44,742 nucleotides of DNA. Source: Bacteroidota bacterium (GTDB lineage Bacteria; Bacteroidota; Bacteroidia; AKYH767-A; JAHEYN01). The stretch lies in the NCBI GenBank assembly GCA_947448795.1, contig CANFOZ010000018.1, positions 1 through 44,742 of the forward strand, read 5' to 3'. A program made the position numbers and the translations under genes. The notes under the pieces were generated by a model. The model saw nothing but the letters and a program-made list of their open reading frames with translations. It was not told the DNA's origin and did not search any database. Positions 12,853 through 22,043 of the stretch are shown here, one piece after another. Positions within the stretch are counted from its first letter, which is position 1. Every line of letters starts with the position of its first letter.

Positions 12853-14316
12853 GTGGAAAATCAATCGACTAGCTGGACTATTTGTTTGGAGTGCCAAGGA
12901 CGCGGTAGATTATACCGGAGGATCCCCAAGAAGATCCGTCTTCGCTTGCAATCGACTATTGATCCTTCTGAAAAAACGAAGGAAGAGCTAGACACGGCCG
13001 TTCGCTCCAAAGCCCATCTTTATGTATGCTTAACGTGTAAGGGATCTGGCTTGGTTCAAGCTGCTAGCGATCCAGTGGCGGATACAGAACACTACCCACA
13101 CTTGGCTATCATTGGCGGTGGTATTGGCGGAATGGCGCTAGCGGTGGCCTGCTTACACCGCGGCATCCCTTTCACCCTATATGAGCGTGATACGAGCTTC
13201 GATGCTCGCTCGCAGGGCTATGGACTCACGCTGCAGCAAGCCAGTAAAGCAATTGAGGGATTGGGGCTTTTTACCTTACAAGAAGGGGTGCATTCAACCC
13301 GGCATTTGATGCACACTACTGCAGGCCAAGTGATTGGTGAATGGGGTATGCGAAAATGGATGCCTTCGGATTTGAAACTGCCTCCGAAACGAATCAATGT
13401 GCACATTGCCAGGCAGTCGCTTCGACTTGCGCTGCTTGAGCAACTCGGCGGCCACGATAAGGTGCAATGGAGACACCAATTGGTGGCAATGAAAGTTTCT
13501 GAAAGCGGAGGAGTTGATTTGCACTTTAAAGTGGACGGAGAAATAAAAAGCACCAAGGCCGATCTGGTGGTTGGAGCCGATGGTATTCGCAGTTCGGTAC
13601 GCAGCTTGCTTTTGGGTGAGGATGTAAATCCCTTACGGTACCTAGGCTGTATGGTGATATTGGGGATTTGTCCAATGGCAGCACTCAATGGCCTTGAAAG
13701 TGCTTTATTGGACGGCGCCACGGTATTTCAAACGGCTAACGGCCACGAGCGGATCTATGTTATGCCCTTTACCGCAGACTCGGTGATGTGGCAACTCAGC
13801 TTTCCTATATCCGAAAACGAGGCGAAAGCCTTGAATTTACTGGGCACCCAGGCACTCAAGGAAGAGGCCTGCAAACGAACAGCTTGGCACACTCCTATTC
13901 CTGAGCTTATTGCGGCCACCTTAGAGGCGCAGATTTCGGGCTATCCCGTGTATGATCGGGATTTACTCCATGGGGATTCGATGAAGAACGCCGGCCCTGT
14001 GACACTGATTGGCGATGCAGCTCACCCGATGAGCCCATTCAAAGGACAGGGCGCGAATCAAGCCTTGCTAGATGCCTTGGCCTTAGCTCGAGCGCTATTT
14101 CAAGGGTGCGGTCGTTTACATCCATGGCAAAACCTTGGCATTCGAGAAAGGGTGTTGACCGAATTTGAAACAGAGATGCTTGCACGCTGCGCTTCCAAAG
14201 TGAAAGGTTCAGAAGAGGCCGCACAGTTTCTGCATTCCGATATTGTGCTCGAGGAAGTGGATGGGCCACGTGGAAGAGCCATGCGGGATGCTAGGCGCTT
14301 AAAGGATGCCAGGTAA
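12853..14316 (+). CDS. FAD-dependent monooxygenase with DnaJ-type zinc-finger-like N-terminus
   Basis: The GTG start gives 487 residues. Residues 1-66 hold two Cys-x-x-Cys-x-Gly-x-Gly motifs (Cys11/Cys14 and Cys59/Cys62), like the zinc-binding repeats of DnaJ, separated by a basic linker. A UbiH/TetX-type flavin monooxygenase follows: dinucleotide-binding Ile-Ile-Gly-Gly-Gly-Ile-Gly-Gly near residue 86, Val-Val-Gly-Ala-Asp-Gly-Ile-Arg-Ser in the middle, and Gly-Asp-Ala-Ala-His-Pro-Met-Ser-Pro-Phe-Lys-Gly-Gln-Gly-Ala-Asn near 386-402. The enzyme should use NAD(P)H and O2 to hydroxylate an unknown substrate in the cytoplasm. The gene is more GC-rich than those to its left. The next gene is convergent and ends 10 bases after it. 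Confidence 0.88.
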   Translation: MENQSTSWTICLECQGRGRLYRRIPKKIRLRLQSTIDPSEKTKEELDTAVRSKAHLYVCLTCKGSGLVQAASDPVADTEHYPHLAIIGGGIGGMALAVACLHRGIPFTLYERDTSFDARSQGYGLTLQQASKAIEGLGLFTLQEGVHSTRHLMHTTAGQVIGEWGMRKWMPSDLKLPPKRINVHIARQSLRLALLEQLGGHDKVQWRHQLVAMKVSESGGVDLHFKVDGEIKSTKADLVVGADGIRSSVRSLLLGEDVNPLRYLGCMVILGICPMAALNGLESALLDGATVFQTANGHERIYVMPFTADSVMWQLSFPISENEAKALNLLGTQALKEEACKRTAWHTPIPELIAATLEAQISGYPVYDRDLLHGDSMKNAGPVTLIGDAAHPMSPFKGQGANQALLDALALARALFQGCGRLHPWQNLGIRERVLTEFETEMLARCASKVKGSEEAAQFLHSDIVLEEVDGPRGRAMRDARRLKDAR

Positions 14317-14326
14317 ATTTAACCGG

Positions 14327-14884
14327 TCATTGCTTTCGTTTTACCCACAGATAAACACCGAGAAGAACTGCCGCAATTCCTAGAAGGACAAATCCAAGAA
14401 GATTCAGTCCAATGAAAAGCAAACCGTTAATCATACCTTTCGTGGTATTCTCGCCTAACGTACCATTGAGTCCTAAAGCAATCCCATCGCCTATGGCCAT
14501 GCTCGCTAGGCCTGCTGCACCGATAGCAATAGATGCGCTTTTAAGACCAGTATATTTGCCTTTACGCTGCATTGGAGCAACGCTATCCGAAACCGACGAA
14601 GGCATCGAATCTTTGATGAACTCGGAGGTATCGTTAGGGGCCAATAACTCAGAATAAACACCTGCAGGCATCCCCTCCGGAACAGGATCCAGGCTAGCTG
14701 TATAAGGAAACGTATTTGCTTTAATGTTACCCAGCTGCGCGTTTCGTGAATGGAAGCCCTCTACATGAAACCCCGGTTCGTATCTGCGAGCTGAGATTCC
14801 TATGGAGCTCAAGCAAGAGCATTGTGTAAATAAAAAACACAGGCATAAAAGATGCACTATAATTCGCATGAAATGGGTGCTCAT
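14327..14884 (-). CDS. Lipoprotein-like protein with C-terminal membrane helices
   Basis: The protein is 185 residues, or 180 if started at the second methionine, which gives a cleaner signal (Met-Arg-Ile-Ile-Val-His-Leu-Leu-Cys-Leu-Cys then Phe-Thr-Gln-Cys). Arg-Arg-Tyr-Glu-Pro-Gly-Phe-His-Val follows, a pattern like the Arg-Arg-Tyr-x-x-Gly-Phe segment seen in many Bacteroidota lipoproteins. The C-terminal third has two hydrophobic stretches (a small Ala/Gly-rich one and a strong helix ending in Trp-Val-Lys-Arg-Lys-Gln). It is probably an envelope protein of unknown function. It is convergent with the FAD monooxygenase. Confidence 0.65.
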   Translation of the reverse strand: MSTHFMRIIVHLLCLCFLFTQCSCLSSIGISARRYEPGFHVEGFHSRNAQLGNIKANTFPYTASLDPVPEGMPAGVYSELLAPNDTSEFIKDSMPSSVSDSVAPMQRKGKYTGLKSASIAIGAAGLASMAIGDGIALGLNGTLGENTTKGMINGLLFIGLNLLGFVLLGIAAVLLGVYLWVKRKQ

Positions 14885-15104
14885 TGAAGCAGTAATTAAT
14901 CGTTTGATGGTTCGAAATTAATACAAAAAACCATAAAGATGTATACTCTTGTAAAGAATTAATATTCAATATAAAAACACAAATCAAGGAAACAAAAGCG
15001 ACAGAACAATACAATACACAAAGCATTTTTAATACCTTTGGAATCCCAACTCATACTTAAAGTGAGTATCTTGCAAGTGTAATTCTTTAACGTAAAAACA
15101 TACT

Positions 15105-15836
15105 GTGAAAACACACCTGAACACCTTCTTAATTGCCGCAGCCATCGTGATTGCCGCATTGTCTTTTTCAAACGCGTTCAAAAACCGAAACAAGGCAAAC
15201 AATAGCATATCCGTTACAGGACTAGGCAGCAAGGATTTTGTATCGGACCTTATTGTGTGGAGCGGCTCCTTTACCCAACGCAGCATGAATCTGCAAGATG
15301 CCTATTCTGCACTCGACAAAGACCGGGAGAACATCAAAAAGTATCTTCTTACTAAAGGCGTAAAATCAGAGCAAACTATTTTCTCTGCCATCGAAATCAC
15401 GAAAGAGTTCGACGATTTGTTCGATCGTTCAGGCAATAAAACCAATAGTGTTTTCAAAGGATACAAACTCACCCAGAACATTCAGATCGAATCAAATGAA
15501 GTTGAGAAAGTAGAAGGCATTTCACGTCAAGTGAGTGAATTAATCAACTCCGGCGTGGAATTTTATTCCAACAATCCCCAATACTATTATACCAAGTTGG
15601 CTGAACTAAAGATAGAGATGATTGCGGAAGCCACAAAGGATGCAAATACCCGAGCAAAACGCATAGCCGATAACGCGGGCAGCAGTGTTGGAAGATTAAA
15701 AAATGCCATCATGGGTGTTTTTCAGATTGTTGCACAAAATTCGTCTGAAGAATACTCGTGGGGCGGCTCGTTTAACACCGCTTCAAAAAGAAAAACGGCA
15801 ACGATAACCGTTAAACTTGAATACGAAACAGAATAA
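15105..15836 (+). CDS. SIMPL-domain (DUF541) protein
   Basis: The GTG start gives 243 residues. One N-terminal hydrophobic segment acts as a signal or anchor. It is followed by Ile-Ser-Val-Thr-Gly-Leu-Gly-Ser, the usual opening of SIMPL/DUF541 domains. The characteristic middle (Tyr-Lys-Leu-Thr-Gln-Asn-Ile-Gln-Ile) and the late Ala-x-x-Ala-Lys-Arg-Ile-Ala-Asp-Asn-Ala-Gly are also present. The protein is expected in the periplasm; the role of the family is poorly defined. It stands in a divergent arrangement with the lipoprotein gene at 14327-14884, with about 220 bases between them that could hold both promoters. Confidence 0.85.
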   Translation: MKTHLNTFLIAAAIVIAALSFSNAFKNRNKANNSISVTGLGSKDFVSDLIVWSGSFTQRSMNLQDAYSALDKDRENIKKYLLTKGVKSEQTIFSAIEITKEFDDLFDRSGNKTNSVFKGYKLTQNIQIESNEVEKVEGISRQVSELINSGVEFYSNNPQYYYTKLAELKIEMIAEATKDANTRAKRIADNAGSSVGRLKNAIMGVFQIVAQNSSEEYSWGGSFNTASKRKTATITVKLEYETE

Positions 15837-16019
15837 ACACTCAACTATACTATTAACCACTATTTTTTTCTTGGCGAAACTTCTTTGCCAGCTCCTTAGA
15901 AAGCGCCATTACCAAGGGTAAACGCTGATACCCAAAGGGTACACGAAAACAAGCAAAGAGCACGATTGCAAGAATCGTCTAATCATTGATCACAATCCAT
16001 CACAAAATACAAATCCGCT

Positions 16020-17255
16020 ATGAACGAAATTATATGCCCAAACTGCCACAAAGTATTTAAAGTTGACGAGGCGGGATTTGCAGATATTCTGAAGCAAGTA
16101 CGCGATCATAAATTCGAGGAAGAATTGCTTGCTCGATTAGCTCTTGCAGAAAAAGAAAAGGCAAGCGCAGTGATGCTTGCCGAAGCAAATCTTAAAAATA
16201 CGCTACAGGCAACGCTTGTAAAAAAAGATCAGGAATTAGCTGCTTTAATTTCAAAAAACGAAAAAGCAGAGGTGGAGAAAAAGCTTAGCGTTGCTGAGGC
16301 TACAAAAAACATTGAAAAAGAAAGAGACAACTTGGCCAATGACCTAAAAATCAAAGCAACGGAAATGCAATTGCTTGAAAAGTCGCTCCAGGAAAAGTTT
16401 TTAGCTGAACTAAAATCGAAGGAAGATATTATCAAGATGAAGGACGAGGAAATTGCGCTTCGTAAGGATATGAAGCTCAAGCTCTCCACAAAAATGATAG
16501 GCGAAACACTCGAGCTGCATTGTGAAAATGAATTTAACTTGCTTCGCGCTACGGCTTTTCCAAAAGCCTACTTTGAAAAAGACAACGATTCGAAGACGGG
16601 CAGCAAAGGGGATTATATCTATCGTGAAACCGATGAAGCGGGCATTGAAATCATTTCCATCATGTTCGAAATGAAGAATGAAGGGGATGAAACTTCAACA
16701 AAAAAGAAGAATGAGGATTTTTTCAAAGAACTAGACAAAGACCGCACTGAAAAGAAATGCGAGTATGCCGTGCTTGTTACTTTGCTTGAAGCGGAGAGCG
16801 AACTCTACAATGCAGGCATAGTGGACGTTTCTCACAAATATGCTAAAATGTATGTTGTTCGCCCGCAGTTTTTTATCCCGATTATAACGCTTCTTCGCAA
16901 TGCAGCAATGAATTCTATGAAATTCAAATCCGAGCTTGCTTTGGTTCGCAACCAGAATATCGACATCACTCATTTTGAAGATAATATCACCAAGTTTAAG
17001 GAAGGGTTTGCAAAAAATTTCGATTTAGCGAGTCGCAAATTTAAAACGGCAATCGAGGAAATTGACAAAACGATCGATCACCTTCAAAAAACGAAAGATG
17101 CCTTATTATCCTCGGAAAACAACCTTCGCTTGGCTAATAACAAATCGGAGGAGCTCACGATAAAAAAGCTGACTCATGGTAACCCAACGATGAAGGCCAA
17201 ATTCGAGGATCTTGCGAAAGGCAACATCTTTACAGATACAGCGAAAGACAATTAG
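16020..17255 (+). CDS. DUF2130 domain protein
   Basis: The protein is 411 residues. It starts with [13 protein letters not shown], a small zinc-ribbon-like Cys-x-x-Cys. A long Lys/Glu/Ala-rich coiled coil follows (about 35-150), then the DUF2130 core with [14 protein letters not shown], Gly-Ser-Lys-Gly-Asp-Tyr-Ile-Tyr-Arg, and Phe-Glu-Met-Lys-Asn-Glu. The Glu...Asp...Glu-x-Lys arrangement resembles a restriction-endonuclease-like (PD-(D/E)xK) core. The domain's function is not established. It stands alone, without a partner gene. Confidence 0.85.
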   Translation: MNEIICPNCHKVFKVDEAGFADILKQVRDHKFEEELLARLALAEKEKASAVMLAEANLKNTLQATLVKKDQELAALISKNEKAEVEKKLSVAEATKNIEKERDNLANDLKIKATEMQLLEKSLQEKFLAELKSKEDIIKMKDEEIALRKDMKLKLSTKMIGETLELHCENEFNLLRATAFPKAYFEKDNDSKTGSKGDYIYRETDEAGIEIISIMFEMKNEGDETSTKKKNEDFFKELDKDRTEKKCEYAVLVTLLEAESELYNAGIVDVSHKYAKMYVVRPQFFIPIITLLRNAAMNSMKFKSELALVRNQNIDITHFEDNITKFKEGFAKNFDLASRKFKTAIEEIDKTIDHLQKTKDALLSSENNLRLANNKSEELTIKKLTHGNPTMKAKFEDLAKGNIFTDTAKDN

Positions 17256-17422
17256 AGCTGCTTAAACATGCGTCCATATTCATTGTATGCAGCGGTCATG
17301 TTTTGGTATTAAAAGAAATGGGTATTAAACGGCTGTAGTAAAAGCAAGATTCATTAACGCTCCTTACCAAGAATATCCATCAAAAACGCATACACACTAA
17401 ACTCTTTTAAATCAAAACAAAA

Positions 17423-19288
17423 ATGAAAAATCGTGTATTGTTTCTAACTTTTTCGATGTCCTTAATAGGATTATGTGCAAAAGCACAATATGAAAAAGTT
17501 AAAATAGATGAACATCAAATACGCGGTGGAGCGACTAAATCACAAGCCTTTTTACTTCCATTAACAAGTGAAATAACAGCGCTAACGTCTGATTTAAAAT
17601 GGAAACCAACGTTAACAAAAAAGACTGTTGAGTTTGAGCCTAAAGTTCCTAACGAAGAGGTGATTGAACAAATAAAATCCTATAAGACTAAACTTGCAAA
17701 TCCGAGTACAAATAGAACCAGCTCAGAAGGCTCCATACAGACTTTTACACCTCTTGTTGGAACAAACTATATGGGCAACATTAACAATGCCTCCTCCCCA
17801 TTGGATAACAACATAGCTATCTCAAATAGCGGTATAATTGTCAGTGTAGCTAATACAACAATCGAGATCGACAACATGAGCGGAACAAATCTGTTTTATA
17901 AAGACTTGGTTACGTTTATTAATGACCCTGCAATTACCTCCGTTTGCGACCCTGTAGTGCTTTATGATAGCGGTTCTGACAGATTCGTTTTTTTCTGCCA
18001 AGAAAGCCCTTTGAGCAATACTTCACATATTCTTATCTTCTTTTCAAAAACCAATAACCCAAGCACTGGAGGTTGGTGGTATTATAAATTCGCTGGCGAC
18101 CCTACGGGAGCTGGCGACGCCTTTGATTATCCTAAAATTGCAGTATCCAATGATGAATTATTTATCACGGGCAATCTGTTTTCAGAACCCTCTGGACTTT
18201 TCCATCAAGCAATTGTTTTTCAGATGAATAAAGTGAATGGGTATGCTGGAGGTACAATAAACTGGGACTATTATTCAGGAATTACGGGAAACCCATTTAC
18301 ATTGCTGCCGGTATCTTACGGACAAAACGGAACTTATGGACCTGGTATTTATATGGTTTCGACGGATAATTCAGGAAGTTCTACGCTTCACCTTTTCGAA
18401 ATCACATCAAACATTAGCGGTACACCTTTGTTAAACTCCTATTCCGTTTCAACCACAGCATATTCACCAACCGGATACAATGCAAGCCAATTAGGCAGTA
18501 GCACAGATCTAATTATATCTGATTGTCGAGCTTTAAGCGGCTTTTATTTAAATGGAATTATTCATTTTGTTTTTCACTCTGACATTGGCAATGCATGGTA
18601 TGGGATTAATTATAACAGACTCAATGTTTCTCAATTAACAAATCAGTCGAGTATGTATGGGGTTTCGGGTTCTTATGATTATGCGTATCCATCCGTGGCG
18701 TCCTATGCAAATACAGCAACAGACAAGTCTGTAATGATTGGCTTTGGTCGCAGCGGCCCAAGCATTTATCCCGAAATTCGAGTTGTCAATTGCGATAATG
18801 CCATGAGTTGGAGCAACTCAACACTTGTAAAAGGAAGTGCAAGTTATGTATCCTATACAGGTAGCCACGAAAGATGGGGAGATTATACAGGAATTGCTAG
18901 AAAGCATACAAGTGCAATAAGTTCTGTATGGATGAATGGCATGTATGGTACACCGGCTAACGTATGGAATACATGGGTGGCTGAAATACATAGTAGCGGT
19001 ATTGCCAATATTGACGAATCCGCAAAAACGAATACGGTAAACATATTCCCCAACCCTATCGCTGAAACCTTTACGATTGACTTTTACCTAAAAGCAAACA
19101 CAGTGCTTTCAATTGAAATTCTCGATATTACAGGTAAGCTAATTAAAGAGCTTTATAATGGAAAAGGGATTGAAGGTGAAAATAATTTTTCATTTAACAA
19201 GTCGAATCTTGCGAGCGGAACCTATTTTCTGGTAATTAAAAATGATAAAACTATATTTAAAAATGAAAAGATTATTGTCGCTAATTAG
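17423..19288 (+). CDS. Secreted protein with type IX secretion C-terminal sorting domain
   Basis: The protein is 621 residues. It has a signal peptide (Met-Lys-Asn-Arg, hydrophobic core, Cys-Ala-Lys-Ala-Gln), then a long extracellular region rich in Ser, Thr, Asn, Gly and aromatic residues, without a catalytic motif that I recognise. The C-terminal 80 residues are a Por-secretion sorting domain: Val-Asn-Ile-Phe-Pro-Asn-Pro, Glu-Ile-Leu-Asp-Ile-Thr-Gly-Lys, and Leu-Ala-Ser-Gly-Thr-Tyr-Phe-Leu-Val-Ile. The protein should cross the outer membrane by the type IX system and be anchored or released. Its 3' end overlaps the next gene by 26 bases. Confidence 0.87.
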   Translation: MKNRVLFLTFSMSLIGLCAKAQYEKVKIDEHQIRGGATKSQAFLLPLTSEITALTSDLKWKPTLTKKTVEFEPKVPNEEVIEQIKSYKTKLANPSTNRTSSEGSIQTFTPLVGTNYMGNINNASSPLDNNIAISNSGIIVSVANTTIEIDNMSGTNLFYKDLVTFINDPAITSVCDPVVLYDSGSDRFVFFCQESPLSNTSHILIFFSKTNNPSTGGWWYYKFAGDPTGAGDAFDYPKIAVSNDELFITGNLFSEPSGLFHQAIVFQMNKVNGYAGGTINWDYYSGITGNPFTLLPVSYGQNGTYGPGIYMVSTDNSGSSTLHLFEITSNISGTPLLNSYSVSTTAYSPTGYNASQLGSSTDLIISDCRALSGFYLNGIIHFVFHSDIGNAWYGINYNRLNVSQLTNQSSMYGVSGSYDYAYPSVASYANTATDKSVMIGFGRSGPSIYPEIRVVNCDNAMSWSNSTLVKGSASYVSYTGSHERWGDYTGIARKHTSAISSVWMNGMYGTPANVWNTWVAEIHSSGIANIDESAKTNTVNIFPNPIAETFTIDFYLKANTVLSIEILDITGKLIKELYNGKGIEGENNFSFNKSNLASGTYFLVIKNDKTIFKNEKIIVAN

Positions 19289-19610
19289 TTTCCTTCTGGC
19301 AATCAGTGCACTTTCTTGCAATAACCCAACGCTAGCCACTCACGATGTTGTAGCTAAAGATTCCAGCAAAACCGAACCAGATAGTTCGCATGTTAAAATC
19401 ACAATGCCTCCTTTAGCACAAGATACCCCAAGGGCTGCAAAATATTCAGCGAAACCGAAAACTGTTGGAAACGAAAGCGAGGTTAAAAATGACACGGTGA
19501 AGTCTTCAGTAAATGCGCGAGCAATCATACACCATTTACCCAACCAGGAAAAGATTGACTCCATTCGAAAAACGAAGCAAAAAACAACGAATCAAACAGC
19601 GCCTAAATAA
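19263..19610 (+). CDS. Small lipoprotein, hypothetical
   Basis: I choose the ATG at 19263, which gives a lipoprotein signal (Met-Lys-Arg-Leu-Leu-Ser-Leu-Ile, then Leu-Ser-Cys) and 115 residues; an upstream start would only add seven residues. The mature part is a low-complexity, Lys/Ser/Thr/Pro-rich chain without a recognisable domain. The gene begins inside the end of the type IX cargo gene, in another frame, so the two are probably co-transcribed and coupled. Confidence 0.6.
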   Translation: MKRLLSLISFLLAISALSCNNPTLATHDVVAKDSSKTEPDSSHVKITMPPLAQDTPRAAKYSAKPKTVGNESEVKNDTVKSSVNARAIIHHLPNQEKIDSIRKTKQKTTNQTAPK

Positions 19611-20179
19611 TAAAACACATTATTTTATCAATAGGGAGCTCCATTAACACGATTAAATTAAATACTAGCAGGGCAATACAAGCGTAGAAGACAAAAATGG
19701 CCGCATGGTGGGTTTTATAAAAAGATTGGTAAGGAAATACCGTTTTTGTAAGCAACCCGAATAACTAGGGCAGGCTTCTATAAACCCTTCTGCTTTTTTC
19801 GGCGGATTGCATTTGCGGCTATACTTTATTGTTTCTTAACGTATGCTAAGCTTGCCAAAGCTATTCGGTGTTTCCATTGACTATTTCTCATGTATCTTTG
19901 TTCGGTCCTTTTAGCTCAAAAAACACTCATCTAATTAAAATAAAACCCTGTTATTAATAGTTATTTTTCTCTAAGATTCACATTTCTTGAGTATGTAGAT
20001 TGTGCTAAAAATCACGATCTTTACTATTGGTTTGATGAACCTCCTTTGCAAACCACACATGCATCAACAAGAAAAACTCATGCATAATAGAGCAATTACC
20101 TCAATCTCTGTTGATTATACTATTGCTCGTGATTACACGTTTTACTCCAAAACACATAGCGCATTATTAAAAAAGCCAA
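19611..20179 (+). other. Intergenic stretch with a promoter-like box
   Basis: About 570 bases carry no gene that I can support. TATCTTTG at 19893-19900 matches the -7 consensus TAnnTTTG with TTTC 18 bases upstream, so a transcript toward the gene at 20180 with a long leader, or an unannotated small RNA, is possible. The frame at 20002-20232 overlaps the real lipoprotein start and lacks family features. Confidence 0.4.
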
Positions 20180-20641
20180 ATGAAAACTCCAATTTTATTA
20201 ACTTTTGTGCTGTTGGGATTGCTTGTAATTAACTCCTGCAGAAAAGAAAGCGGAGATAGTAAAGAAACCAAGATCAGTTCAGCCGGGAGCAACAATAGCC
20301 ACAATATGGGGCAAAATTGCATGACCTGCCATAAATCCGGCGGACAAGGCGAGGGTGTTTTTACAATAGCAGGAACTGTTTACGATTCACTAAAAACATC
20401 AACTTTAGCCACTAGCACGATTAAGCTTTATACGCAGCCCAATGGAACTGGCACATTGAAATACACAATACAAGTGGATGGCAAAGGAAATTTTTATACG
20501 ACGGAAAATATTGATTTTGGCGCTGGTTTATACCCCGCTGCAAGTTGATCTGCTACAACCAAGTATATGGGTTCTTCAATAACTTTGGGACAGTGCAATA
20601 GCTGCCATGGTGTTGTAACCGACAAAATCTGGACTAATTAA
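20180..20641 (+). pseudogene. CxxCH-motif lipoprotein with an in-frame TGA
   Basis: The frame opens with a lipoprotein signal (Met-Lys-Thr-Pro-Ile-Leu, then Ile-Asn-Ser-Cys). It has Gln-Asn-Cys-Met-Thr-Cys-His-Lys, a CxxCH heme-attachment motif, and then a beta-rich domain. A TGA at 20546-20548 would end it at 122 residues. The same frame then continues for 30 codons to a TAA at 20639-20641 and contains Gly-Gln-Cys-Asn-Ser-Cys-His-Gly, a second CxxCH. The second motif in perfect frame shows that the TGA splits one gene. Reading through would restore a 153-codon product (152 residues plus the residue at the TGA). It could be a recent point mutation, a base-calling error or a readthrough codon. 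Role unknown; one or two c-type hemes are suggested. Confidence 0.75.
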
Positions 20642-20714
20642 GGGATCCGTTTTTCTTTTAAAAATCCAGGCATTTTTATAATTTATTAGCAATTAAAAAA
20701 TCGCATAGTCCCTT

Positions 20715-21362
20715 ATGAACAAGCAGGTGGATTCGCTTTTAAACGATATTCAGAACTGGAAGGCTGAGTTAACACAGTTAAGAAAAATCGCTCTCGATTG
20801 CCTCTTGGATGAAAATGTAAAATGGGGTGTTCCATGTTACACTTTTAGGGATAAAAACATTGTATTAATTCATGGCTTTAAAGAATATTGCAGCATCACT
20901 TTCTTTAAAGGCGCTTTGCTTCAAGATACAACAGGCCTTTTGGTAAAACCAGGTCAAAATACGCAAGCCGGCAGACAGATGCGCTTCACTTCTGTGAAGG
21001 AGATATTAACGCACAATCAAACTATCAAAGCCTATATTCATGAAGCTATCGAATTAGAGAAAGCAGGATTAAAAGTAGAGCGCAGTGCGGCTCCACTAGT
21101 TAGTATGCCGGAGGAATTCCAAGTCAAGCTTAATGCTTCAAAGGCTTTGAAAAAAGCCTTTGAGTCTTTGACGCCCGGTCGACAAAGAGCGTATCTTATG
21201 TTTTTTGCAGATGCCAAACAAGCTGCAACACGAATTGCACGAATAGAAAAACTGACACCGAAAATCCTCATCGGAAAAGGTATGCTCGACTGCACCTGTG
21301 GATTATCCAAGCGCATGCCAAGTTGTGATGGCTCGCATCGAATACACAAGGAACAGGTTTAA
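20715..21362 (+). CDS. YdeI/OmdA-like protein with C-terminal CDGSH iron-sulfur motif
   Basis: The protein is 215 residues. The N-terminal part is DUF1801-like (Asn-Val-Lys-Trp-Gly-Val-Pro-Cys-Tyr-Thr-Phe, then Ser-Ile-Thr-Phe-Phe-Lys-Gly-Ala-Leu-Leu). The middle is the YdeI/OmdA domain (Ala-Leu-Lys-Lys-Ala-Phe-Glu-Ser-Leu-Thr-Pro-Gly-Arg-Gln-Arg). The last 20 residues fit the CDGSH pattern exactly: Cys-Thr-Cys, Ser two residues later, then Pro-Ser-Cys-Asp-Gly-Ser-His. Such motifs bind a labile 2Fe-2S cluster with three cysteines and one histidine. Similar fusions occur in other Bacteroidota. The cellular role is not known. Confidence 0.85.
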   Translation: MNKQVDSLLNDIQNWKAELTQLRKIALDCLLDENVKWGVPCYTFRDKNIVLIHGFKEYCSITFFKGALLQDTTGLLVKPGQNTQAGRQMRFTSVKEILTHNQTIKAYIHEAIELEKAGLKVERSAAPLVSMPEEFQVKLNASKALKKAFESLTPGRQRAYLMFFADAKQAATRIARIEKLTPKILIGKGMLDCTCGLSKRMPSCDGSHRIHKEQV

Positions 21363-21384
21363 TTATCTACATCAAAACACCACC

Positions 21385-21783
21385 ATGAGAAACATAATCG
21401 TGCTCCAAATCGTGCTTTTCTGCGCCTTGCTATCAACTTCTTTAAGAGCGCAAACGCAGACTGCGCTGAATCAAAATGCAACAGCCAATGCCACAAAAGC
21501 CGATCAAAAACTGAATGCCATCTGCACGCGTATTCTAACCGAATACAAGTCCGATACCTTGTTCACTCAAAGTCTGAAAGCCTCGCAACGCATCTGGTTT
21601 AAGTTTCGCGATGCTGAACTAAAGATGATGTATCCGTATTCTGAAGGATTAGGCAGCATTCAACCAATGTGTGTTAGCGATTACCTCGAAAAGCTAACAA
21701 ACGAGCGCATAATAACGCTGCAGCAATGGATCACCGGAACACAAGAAGGCGATGTTTGCAGCGGATCATTGAAGACGCACTAA
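21385..21783 (+). CDS. LprI-like (DUF1311) periplasmic protein
   Basis: I choose the ATG at 21385, which gives a signal peptide (Met-Arg-Asn-Ile-Ile-Val-Leu, hydrophobic core, Leu-Arg-Ala-Gln) and 132 residues. The body has Leu-Lys-Ala-Ser-Gln-Arg-Ile-Trp-Phe-Lys-Phe-Arg-Asp-Ala-Glu, the hallmark of lysozyme-inhibitor-LprI-like domains. Cysteines before, within and after it probably form disulfides. It starts 22 bases after the YdeI-like gene and probably shares its transcript. Confidence 0.78.
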   Translation: MRNIIVLQIVLFCALLSTSLRAQTQTALNQNATANATKADQKLNAICTRILTEYKSDTLFTQSLKASQRIWFKFRDAELKMMYPYSEGLGSIQPMCVSDYLEKLTNERIITLQQWITGTQEGDVCSGSLKTH

Positions 21784-21892
21784 CAACAATCCAGTATGCA
21801 CGCCATTCGCATAGATGCATTGAACAATGCACGGATCAGGATAGCCGATACCTTTTCTGTGTTTACTGAAATAGTCAAAGAACTTAGCGCTT

Positions 21893-21936
21893 TTGAATAA
21901 AAAACGTTTTAGCATTTTGCTTCATTCTTTATTCAA
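21893..21936 (+). terminator. Weak inverted repeat after the LprI-like gene
   Basis: TTGAATAAA (21893-21901) and TTTATTCAA (21928-21936) are exact reverse complements. The stem is AT-rich, so a terminator role is only possible. It lies between the + strand genes and the convergent ABC operon. Confidence 0.3.
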
Positions 21937-22043
21937 CGTTTTAATTTATCAAATCTAAGAGTTCTACTTTTACTGCATATTGATTAGATTGCTCCTAGTC
22001 CTAAGTGAGGTTTTACACCATTTATCAAGACTAACAGCAGGAG

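Noticed and set aside
20002-20232. Frame of 76 codons before the CxxCH lipoprotein
   Set aside because: It overlaps the real lipoprotein start in another frame and has no recognisable features.
21796-21900. 34-codon frame after the LprI-like gene
   Set aside because: Too short, and no family features to support it.
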